Both the position numbers and the translations under genes were made by a program. Shown here piece after piece: positions 7,016-13,835 of a stretch of 35,006 bases of DNA. The notes beneath the pieces are model-generated. The model saw only the letters and a list, made by a program, of their open reading frames with translations. It searched no databases and was not told the origin of the DNA. Source of the DNA: Alphaproteobacteria bacterium (GTDB lineage Bacteria; Pseudomonadota; Alphaproteobacteria; Micavibrionales; Micavibrionaceae); assembly GCA_023150415.1 (NCBI GenBank), contig JAKLKY010000006.1, positions 1-35,006 of the forward strand. Reading direction: 5' to 3'. Every line of letters starts with the position of its first letter. Within the stretch, counting starts at the first letter, position 1.

Positions 7016-8800
7016 ATGAGCCCAATTCACGCGTTATTGCCGGTCCCTGCAAAGCCAGCATCTCATCAACATAAAAAATCATTTCCAAGGAAAACCATGA
7101 CCATCGCTGCGCTTTTCAAGAGCATTCCCCTGGCCACTGCCATGATTGAAACATTCGAGCGGGGATATGATTTCAAAAAATTACGCGCGGATTTAATCGC
7201 TGGCCTTGTGATTTCTCTGGTGGCGCTGCCACTGTCGATGGCGCTGTCCATCGCCGTCGGCCTGCCGCCGCAAAACGGTCTCTACACTGCAATCGTCGCA
7301 GGCATCGTCGCCGCTTTGCTTGGCGGCTCCACCACGCAGGTCAGCGGCCCGACCGCCGCATTCGTTGTAATCCTCGCGCCGATTGTTGCGGAATTTGGAT
7401 TGCGGGGCATCGTCTGGTGCCAGATTCTGGCGGGGGTGATGTTGCTGGTGCTGGGGATTACGCGTCTTGGAAAAATCATCACCTATGTGCCCCATCCCGT
7501 AACGACAGGATTTACAGCCGGGATTGCCGTTGTCATCGCCACCATCGCAATGAATGATTTTCTGGGCGTTCACGCCTCAACGGCCGGTCATTGGCCGGAG
7601 AAAGTCTGGGCGTTGCTGAGCCACATCCAGGAAACCAATTTCATTACCCTGGGCGTAGGCCTGACAGCCTTTGTAATCATGATCGGCCTGCCAAAAATTG
7701 CACCGAAAATTCCTTCTGCAATTGTTGGCATTGCGTTTGCCACGGTGATCTCTGTGATCTTGAGCCATATGGGGATAAACATCGACACCTTGGCATCTCG
7801 CTTCACTTACACCGATCTGGCGGGTACCACCCAGCACGGCATTCCGCCCTATCCCCCCTCCCTGCATATTCCTGGCCTATCGGCTGACCCGATATTCGCA
7901 CTGCCCAGCCTGGAGGAACTTCGCCTCTGGCTAATGCCCGCTATGGTGATTGCCGCCTTGGCCGGGCTCGAATCCCTTCTCTCTGCCACCGTTGCCGACA
8001 GCATGGCCGGCACCCGGCATGAACCCAATGCCGAGCTCAACGGCATCGGCCTGGCGAATGTTGCTTCTGGCCTTTTTCTCGGTATTCCGGCCACGGGCGC
8101 GATTGCCCGCACGGCCACAAACATCAATGCCGGCGCGCTCTCGCCGATTGCCTCCACCTTTCATGCTCTGCTGCTGTTGCTCTACATGGTCAGTTTGGCC
8201 CCCCTGATTGGCTATGTGCCGATGACGGGTTTGTCGGCGTTGCTCATTGTCACAGCCTGGCGCATGAGCCACGCCAAACACTGTGTGCATATGATCAAGA
8301 CCGCCCCTAAATCCGATGTCGCTGTGATGCTGGTGTGTTTCTTTATGACGGTGATGATCGACATGGTGGCCGGTGTCGTCGCTGGGGTCGTCTTGGCGAT
8401 TATCTTATTCATTCGCCGTTTGATGATGGCAACCGAAGCGCGTCTGCACCTCGCGCAAAACAACGGCACTGCCTATGCACTGCCGCATGATACGATGCTC
8501 TATCACATCGATGGGCCCTTGTTCTTCGGCACAGCCTCAGACGCATTTGCACGGACCGAGTTTCTCACCCATCAGGCTACGCATATCGTTTTCGACATGA
8601 CGATGGTGCCCCTGATCGACGTAACAGCAATGAACGTGCTGGAGGAAATTATCGAAGAAGTTCAAGAAGCCGGGCGCCAGGTCACGCTCTGCGTTTCGCA
8701 GGAAAACAAAAAACGCCTTAAACGCCGCTTACCCGCCGCCATGTTAGAGAAAATTGCCTTTTTCAGCTCTGTCCCACAAGCTTTAGGTCAGCATCATTGA
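7016..8800 (+). CDS. SulP-family anion transporter with STAS domain (probable bicarbonate or sulfate permease)
   Basis: The 594-residue inner-membrane protein has the SulP layout: a long multi-helix core from about residue 55 (LRADLIAGLVISLVALPLSM), the conserved QVSGPTAAF segment at 108-116, and a cytoplasmic STAS domain from about 480 to the end. The start at 7016 is chosen because GGAGGAGGAA lies just upstream; another ATG at 7097 also has an AAGGA site and would remove 27 residues. SulP proteins carry sulfate, bicarbonate or other anions and sequence alone does not decide. The divergent carbonic anhydrase favours bicarbonate; the nearby cys genes favour sulfate. Possible oxygen control through the box at 6931 is speculative. 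Confidence 0.88.
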   Translation: MSPIHALLPVPAKPASHQHKKSFPRKTMTIAALFKSIPLATAMIETFERGYDFKKLRADLIAGLVISLVALPLSMALSIAVGLPPQNGLYTAIVAGIVAALLGGSTTQVSGPTAAFVVILAPIVAEFGLRGIVWCQILAGVMLLVLGITRLGKIITYVPHPVTTGFTAGIAVVIATIAMNDFLGVHASTAGHWPEKVWALLSHIQETNFITLGVGLTAFVIMIGLPKIAPKIPSAIVGIAFATVISVILSHMGINIDTLASRFTYTDLAGTTQHGIPPYPPSLHIPGLSADPIFALPSLEELRLWLMPAMVIAALAGLESLLSATVADSMAGTRHEPNAELNGIGLANVASGLFLGIPATGAIARTATNINAGALSPIASTFHALLLLLYMVSLAPLIGYVPMTGLSALLIVTAWRMSHAKHCVHMIKTAPKSDVAVMLVCFFMTVMIDMVAGVVAGVVLAIILFIRRLMMATEARLHLAQNNGTAYALPHDTMLYHIDGPLFFGTASDAFARTEFLTHQATHIVFDMTMVPLIDVTAMNVLEEIIEEVQEAGRQVTLCVSQENKKRLKRRLPAAMLEKIAFFSSVPQALGQHH

Positions 8801-8814
8801 AATAAAATTTCAAT
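8796..8814. terminator. AT-rich hairpin at the end of the SulP gene
   Basis: ATTGAAAT and ATTTCAAT form a perfect 8-bp stem with a 3-base loop that includes the SulP stop codon. There is no clean T-run after it and the stem is AT-rich, so it is a weak terminator at best. Confidence 0.25.
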
Positions 8815-8833
8815 TCGCTTTGGGCCGAAATTT

Positions 8834-8842
8834 TGCTACAAT
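8834..8842 (+). promoter_or_regulatory. Candidate extended -10 promoter for clpS
   Basis: TGCTACAAT fits the extended -10 pattern (TG-N-TATAAT with one change). A poor -35 (TTCGCT) lies 17 bases upstream at 8814-8819. Transcription would begin near 8849, about 40 bases before clpS. Confidence 0.38.
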
Positions 8843-8892
8843 AGTATTGTACCCTTTGATTGAGGCAAGAGAAGGCTATAGTAAGCGTGACG

Positions 8893-9270
8893 ATGTTGGT
8901 AATTGGCGAAATCTCCCGAAATTTGACCCCCCGCGCTAGCGATGAGGAAAACGAAGGCGGCGGTGCTGAAGGTCGGCCTAATACAGGGGTTTTGCTTAAA
9001 ACCCGGCCCAAGACCAAACGTCCTTCGCTGTATAAAGTCTTGCTGTTGAACGACGATTACACGCCCATGGAATTTGTGGTGCATGTGCTAGAGCGTTTCT
9101 TCAACAAAACCCGCGCCGAAGCGACCGATGTCATGTTGCATGTCCATCGCCGCGGTGTTGGCCTGTGCGGCGTTTTCACCTACGAAATCGCCGAAACCAA
9201 AGTTGCACAAGTCATGGATTTCGCCCGCGCCAACGAACAGCCTCTCCAGTGCACGATGGAGAAGGAATAA
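8893..9270 (+). CDS. clpS: ATP-dependent Clp protease adaptor ClpS
   Basis: ClpS binds proteins with bulky N-terminal residues and delivers them to ClpA. The 125-residue product has a flexible acidic N-terminus and then the conserved core: [20 protein letters not shown] at 47-66 with the N53-D54-D55 pocket residues, [20 protein letters not shown] at 81-100, and a C-terminal helix. It is slightly longer than the E. coli protein (106 residues), all of it in the N-terminal extension. The ATG at 8893 is used; a GTG at 8887 in the same frame is better spaced from AGAAGG and may be the true start. clpA follows on the same strand, the usual order. Confidence 0.94.
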   Translation: MLVIGEISRNLTPRASDEENEGGGAEGRPNTGVLLKTRPKTKRPSLYKVLLLNDDYTPMEFVVHVLERFFNKTRAEATDVMLHVHRRGVGLCGVFTYEIAETKVAQVMDFARANEQPLQCTMEKE

Positions 9271-9274
9271 TCGG

Positions 9275-9332
9275 CAATCTGATAATCTGATGATCAGAAC
9301 TTGATTTTTCTGATTATCCGATCATCTGATTC
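9275..9332. repeat. Long inverted repeat between clpS and clpA
   Basis: Arms at 9275-9299 and 9308-9332 are complementary at 21 of 25 positions around an 8-base loop. Each arm is itself built of repeated ATCNGAT units. It fills nearly the whole gap between the clpS stop and the clpA start, so it would form a strong RNA hairpin 13 bases before the clpA ATG. No T-run follows, so a simple terminator is unlikely; it may set the ratio of the two proteins or protect mRNA ends. Confidence 0.65.
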
Positions 9333-9345
9333 TATTATAAACACC

Positions 9346-11661
9346 ATGCTCTCACGCAACCTTGAAAAAACGCTCCACCGTGCTTTGGCTCTGGCCAATC
9401 AGCGTCATCATGAATATGCGACGCTGGAGCATTTGCTGCTGGCGCTGACGGAGGATCAGGACGCCATGGCGGTGCTGCGCTCCTGCGGGATTTCCCTGCC
9501 CGATCTGCAGCAGCAGCTCAACCAGTATATCGAGAACGAGCTGACCTACCTGATCAATCACGAAGCCGGCGAAGCCAAGCCGACGGCGGCGTTCCAGCGT
9601 GTGCTGCAGCGCTCGGCCATTCATGTCCAGTCTTCGGGGCGCGAGGAGGTGACGGGCGCGAACGTTCTGGTGGCGCTGTTCTCCGAACGCGAGAGCCATG
9701 CTGTCTTCTTCCTGCAAGAACAAGACATGACGCGCTTTGATGCAGTGAATTACATCTCGCACGGCATCGCCAAAGTGCCCGCCGCGCAGACCGGCAGCAA
9801 CACCGCAACGCCCCGCACCCCGCGCGGCGCTCAGGAGGGTCAGGAGCCTAAGGTAAAAACCGGCGCTGAAGCGCTGGAGGCCTATTGCACCAACCTCAAC
9901 GAAAAAGCCAAGAAGGGCAAGATCGATCCGCTGATCGGCCGCGAGAAAGAGGTAGAGCGCACGATTCAGGTCCTCTGTCGTCGCTCGAAAAACAATCCGC
10001 TTTATGTGGGCGATCCCGGCGTGGGTAAGACCGCGATTGCCGAAGGTCTGGCCAAGAAAATCGTCGAAGGGCAGGTGCCCGATGTACTTAAAACCGCGAC
10101 AATTTATTCACTGGATATGGGCTCGCTTCTGGCCGGAACGCGCTACCGCGGCGATTTTGAGGAACGGATCAAGGCCGTGCTGCAGGAGCTGGAAAATATT
10201 CCCGGTGCTGTGCTTTTTATTGATGAAATTCACACTGTCATCGGCGCGGGCGCAACGTCGGGCGGGGCGATGGACGCATCAAACCTGCTGAAGCCTGCCC
10301 TTTCCAGCGGCGCGTTGAAATGTATCGGCTCCACCACCTATAAGGAATTCCGCAATCACTTCGAGAAGGACCGCGCGCTGGTGCGCCGCTTCCAGAAGAT
10401 TGACGTTTATGAACCCTCGATCGAAGATACGATTGCAATTTTAAAAGGCCTCAAACCGTATTACGAGGAACATCACAAGGTCCAATACACCGATGCCGCG
10501 ATCGAGGCCGCCGTGAAACTCTCGGCCAAATATATTGGGGATCGTAAACTGCCGGACAAAGCCATCGACATCATCGACGAAGTCGGCGCGGCGCAAATGC
10601 TGGTGCCCGAAGATCAGCGCAAAACCGTGATCGATGAAGCCGATATCGAAGGCGTGGTGGCGGCCATCGCCCGCATCCCCGCCAAGGCGATGAGCAAAAA
10701 TGATAAGGATGTGCTGCGCAATCTGGACCGTGACCTCAAAACCATGGTCTACGATCAGGACAAGGCGATTGCCGTTCTGGTCGATTCCATCAAAATGGCG
10801 CGCGCCGGTTTGCGCGACAGCGAAAAGCCGATCGGCTGCTACCTCTTCACCGGCCCCACGGGTGTAGGCAAAACCGAAGTGGCGCGCCAACTCTCCAAAA
10901 CCATGGGGATCGAACTCGTGCGTTTTGATATGTCGGAATATATGGAGCGCCATTCCGTATCACGCCTGATTGGCTCTCCCCCCGGTTATGTGGGATTCGA
11001 GCAAGGCGGTCTCATGACCGATAAAATCGACCATCATCCCCATTGCGTGCTGCTGCTGGATGAGATTGAAAAGGCGCATCCCGATCTGTTCAATATTTTG
11101 CTGCAGGTCATGGACTACGGCAAGCTGACGGACAATAACGGCAAGTCGGTGGATTTTCGCAATGTTATCCTTATCATGACAACCAATGCGGGCGCGGCAG
11201 AAATGGCGCGGGCGCCGATCGGGTTCGAGCGTGAAATGCGCATTGATGAAGATATGGACGCTGTGCGCAAGATGTTCACCCCGGAATTTCGCAATCGCCT
11301 CGATGCCATCGTGCCGTTCCAGAATCTCAAGCCCGAGACGGTGGAGAAAGTCGTCGATAAATTCGTCATTCAGCTCGAAGGCCAGCTGGCGGAGAAGAAT
11401 GTCAGCATCGAACTCTCCAGCGAAGCGCGGGCTGAGCTGGCGCGTCTGGGCTTCGACCCTGCCATGGGCGCGCGGCCGCTGGCGCGCGTCATTCAGGAAA
11501 AAATTAAGCGCCCGTTGGCTGAGGAGATCTTGTTCGGCAAGCTAGAAAAAGGCGGGTTGGTGATTGTGGAGTTCACGGACGGTGCATTTACATTTGAGGT
11601 GGATGAAACGAAACCTCGGCCGCGTGAATCCATGCCGGTAAAATCTGATATCACTGAATAA
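9346..11661 (+). CDS. clpA: ATP-dependent Clp protease ATP-binding subunit ClpA
   Basis: The 771-residue hexameric AAA+ unfoldase feeds substrates to ClpP. It has the N-terminal Clp repeat domain (about 1-145, beginning MLSRNLEKTLHRAL), a proline- and glycine-rich linker, a first AAA+ module with Walker A GDPGVGKT (222-229) and Walker B VLFIDEIH (289-296), and a second with GPTGVGKT (503-510) and VLLLDEIE (568-575). PIGFER after the second module corresponds to the ClpP-docking IGL/IGF loop. There is no ClpB-type coiled-coil middle domain, and length matches ClpA (about 758). The ATG at 9346 gives the canonical N-terminus; no good ribosome-binding site is visible next to the hairpin, so expression may depend on that structure. 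Confidence 0.95.
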   Translation: MLSRNLEKTLHRALALANQRHHEYATLEHLLLALTEDQDAMAVLRSCGISLPDLQQQLNQYIENELTYLINHEAGEAKPTAAFQRVLQRSAIHVQSSGREEVTGANVLVALFSERESHAVFFLQEQDMTRFDAVNYISHGIAKVPAAQTGSNTATPRTPRGAQEGQEPKVKTGAEALEAYCTNLNEKAKKGKIDPLIGREKEVERTIQVLCRRSKNNPLYVGDPGVGKTAIAEGLAKKIVEGQVPDVLKTATIYSLDMGSLLAGTRYRGDFEERIKAVLQELENIPGAVLFIDEIHTVIGAGATSGGAMDASNLLKPALSSGALKCIGSTTYKEFRNHFEKDRALVRRFQKIDVYEPSIEDTIAILKGLKPYYEEHHKVQYTDAAIEAAVKLSAKYIGDRKLPDKAIDIIDEVGAAQMLVPEDQRKTVIDEADIEGVVAAIARIPAKAMSKNDKDVLRNLDRDLKTMVYDQDKAIAVLVDSIKMARAGLRDSEKPIGCYLFTGPTGVGKTEVARQLSKTMGIELVRFDMSEYMERHSVSRLIGSPPGYVGFEQGGLMTDKIDHHPHCVLLLDEIEKAHPDLFNILLQVMDYGKLTDNNGKSVDFRNVILIMTTNAGAAEMARAPIGFEREMRIDEDMDAVRKMFTPEFRNRLDAIVPFQNLKPETVEKVVDKFVIQLEGQLAEKNVSIELSSEARAELARLGFDPAMGARPLARVIQEKIKRPLAEEILFGKLEKGGLVIVEFTDGAFTFEVDETKPRPRESMPVKSDITE

Positions 11662-11677
11662 GTTGACGGCTTATCTC

Positions 11678-12379
11678 CTACCGCGCGAGTAGAACGCCGT
11701 AATAGAAGTAAACGCCACTATTCTGGCTTTCGAAACAAGCATCTGTTTTACCCGCCAGCTGCGCGCCGCCGATCACCGCGCCCACAGTGGCATAAGACGC
11801 GGAACCCGCGAATTTATCGCTGCCCAGTGTGGATTGGTCATCATTCTCCTGCGGTGGTGCATAACTCGCCGCTGAGTTTACCTTTGCCAATTTGTTAATC
11901 TGAACGCAGACCTGCGCACTAACCTGCGGGAGAACCATCACCAGATCAGGATCGCCATCGCCGCTTTCAGGCAGATCTTCGATTGGCGCATCCGTGAATG
12001 CGTATGGGCTGCCATCATTCGCGCTATCGGGTGGGATGGGCCAGTTCAAGGCGGCACCCGTCGTGGTCTCAAAAATTTTACATTCGTCGCGCGTGGCATG
12101 GGCATAGCCTGCTACCGTGCTGTTTTCAAAGCTAATTTCCTCATCCGTGCAGGTATTTGAAATCCGCACGCTCTGCACAGCCTGGCGCGCTGCGCGCGCA
12201 TAATCGAGCACTTCCTGCGCGATGATCCGCGCTTTTTCCTGCCCCGCCACATCCTCGCCGCTGCCGCGCATCATATTCGCCACAGCGAAACTAAGCGCAG
12301 CAAAAAGCGCCACGGCAATCAGAATATAACTCAATGCTAAACCTGATTGTCGGTACGTTTGCGGGAGATCATCATTCAT
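11678..12379 (-). CDS. Type IV pilin-like / pseudopilin-like protein of unknown role
   Basis: The 233-residue product has a short polar N-terminus ending in QSG, followed at once by a hydrophobic helix (LALSYILIAVALFAALSFA), which is the layout of a prepilin leader with cleavage after Gly13. The usual Glu at position +5 of the mature helix is missing. The rest is a soluble periplasmic-type domain with several cysteines (CTDEE, DECK, QVCVQ, DACFE) that could form disulfides. No other secretion or pilus genes lie next to it. It follows glmU by nine bases on the same strand, so it is probably cotranscribed. The pilin-like reading is inferred from the N-terminus only; a simple signal-anchored protein is the alternative. 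Confidence 0.6.
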   Translation of the reverse strand: MNDDLPQTYRQSGLALSYILIAVALFAALSFAVANMMRGSGEDVAGQEKARIIAQEVLDYARAARQAVQSVRISNTCTDEEISFENSTVAGYAHATRDECKIFETTTGAALNWPIPPDSANDGSPYAFTDAPIEDLPESGDGDPDLVMVLPQVSAQVCVQINKLAKVNSAASYAPPQENDDQSTLGSDKFAGSASYATVGAVIGGAQLAGKTDACFESQNSGVYFYYGVLLAR

Positions 12380-12388
12380 AATCGCTTC

Positions 12389-13780
12389 TTACCTCTTACG
12401 CCCATCGGTCTTTTTCGCCTTCATTTTCTTGGCCATCGCGGCTTTGCGCTTGCGGAATTCGGCGGCCCAGCCCTCGCGGATTTTTGTCACGTCGCGCGCG
12501 ATCGACAGCGAATCCGCCGGCACGTTTTGCGTGATCGTCGAACCGGCGGCGATGAATGCACCGTCATCAATGCGCAGCGGCGCGATAAGATTGACGTTCG
12601 AACCCACCATCACATTCTTGCCGATCACGGTTTCGTGTTTTTGGAATCCGTCGAAATTCACGGTGATCGCGCCCGCGCTGAAATTCACGTCCGGGCCCAT
12701 GGTGCAATCACCGACATAGGCCAGATGATTGATTTTGCCGTGCGCGCCGATTTTGGATTTCTTGATCTCGACGAAATTGCCGATGCGCACACCTTCATCC
12801 AGTTTTGATCCCGGGCGCAGGCGGGCAAAGGGACCGATGCTGCAGCCGCGCGCCAGCGTGGCGCCCTCCAGATGCGAAAACGCTTTGATATGGCAGCCGG
12901 CGCCAATACTCACGCCCGGGCCGAAGAAGACATGCGGTTCAATCACCGTATCCGCGCCGATGCGCGTATCATAGCTCAGATAGACCGAAGTGGGGTCCAA
13001 CATCGTCACGCCCCCCGCCATCGCGGCGGCACGAAGGCGCTGCTGCATCAGGAATTCCAGCGCAGCCAGATCGGCGCGCGTGTTACAGCCGACAATCTCG
13101 CTGGGGTCGCTGGCGATTGCGCTTTGGGTCAGAAATCCTTCCGTGGCGGCGATCTCCGGCAAGTCGGTGATATAAAACTCATTTTGCGCATTGTGCGGAA
13201 CGATCATCTCCACCCAGCGCGCCAGACGCCCGCCATCCACGCAAAACGCGCCAGTGTTGATGAGGTTGATTTTCTTTTGCTTGGGGTCAGCGTCGCGCTC
13301 CTCGATAATGGCTTCGACGCTGCCGTCGCGCCGCGTGATCAAACGGCCATAGCCTGTGGGGTCCTCCACCGCCGCGCCCAGAACGGACAGACCCACCAGC
13401 AAGCCGGACTCGCGCGCCTTGATGAGTTTCTTGAGACTGGCGGCGCTGATGAGCGGCGCATCACCCAGCACGATTAAAACATTACCCTTAAACCCCTTGA
13501 GCACGGGAAGGGCACAGCGCACCGCACCGCCCGTGCCGTCGCGCGTTTTCTGGATGACGGGCTTATGCGGGCCGCAGGCGGCGGCCAGATCGGGCATATC
13601 CGGCCCGATCACGGGGATAATGCGCTCGGGCTTCAAGCTCTCCGCCGTGTCCAAAACCCAGTTAAACAGCGGCCGTCCGGCCAGCGGATGCATGACCTTG
13701 GCCGCGTTGGGGTTCTCGGATTTCATCCGGCTGCCCACCCCGGCGGCCAGAATCACAACGGCTAGTGGTTTTGCGCTCAT
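12389..13780 (-). CDS. glmU: Bifunctional UDP-N-acetylglucosamine pyrophosphorylase / glucosamine-1-phosphate N-acetyltransferase (GlmU)
   Basis: GlmU acetylates glucosamine-1-phosphate and then transfers UMP to give UDP-GlcNAc for peptidoglycan and lipopolysaccharide. The N-terminal nucleotidyltransferase shows LAAGVGSRM and KVMHPLAGRPL near the start, QKTRDGTGGAV and LGDAPLI; the C-terminal half is a left-handed beta helix of hexapeptide repeats (about 240-430) with RLRPGSKL, NFVEIKKSKIG and NHLAYVGD. The 463-residue length matches the family. The tail is strongly basic (KAAMAKKMKAKKTDGRKR). The ATG at 13780 is preferred to an in-frame TTG two codons upstream. A pilin-like gene follows closely downstream. 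Confidence 0.95.
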   Translation of the reverse strand: MSAKPLAVVILAAGVGSRMKSENPNAAKVMHPLAGRPLFNWVLDTAESLKPERIIPVIGPDMPDLAAACGPHKPVIQKTRDGTGGAVRCALPVLKGFKGNVLIVLGDAPLISAASLKKLIKARESGLLVGLSVLGAAVEDPTGYGRLITRRDGSVEAIIEERDADPKQKKINLINTGAFCVDGGRLARWVEMIVPHNAQNEFYITDLPEIAATEGFLTQSAIASDPSEIVGCNTRADLAALEFLMQQRLRAAAMAGGVTMLDPTSVYLSYDTRIGADTVIEPHVFFGPGVSIGAGCHIKAFSHLEGATLARGCSIGPFARLRPGSKLDEGVRIGNFVEIKKSKIGAHGKINHLAYVGDCTMGPDVNFSAGAITVNFDGFQKHETVIGKNVMVGSNVNLIAPLRIDDGAFIAAGSTITQNVPADSLSIARDVTKIREGWAAEFRKRKAAMAKKMKAKKTDGRKR

Positions 13781-13835
13781 AGACAAGAGTTATAGCGGGC
13801 CGAGGCCAGCGAGTAAATGTTTGCCTTGAAAGCCC

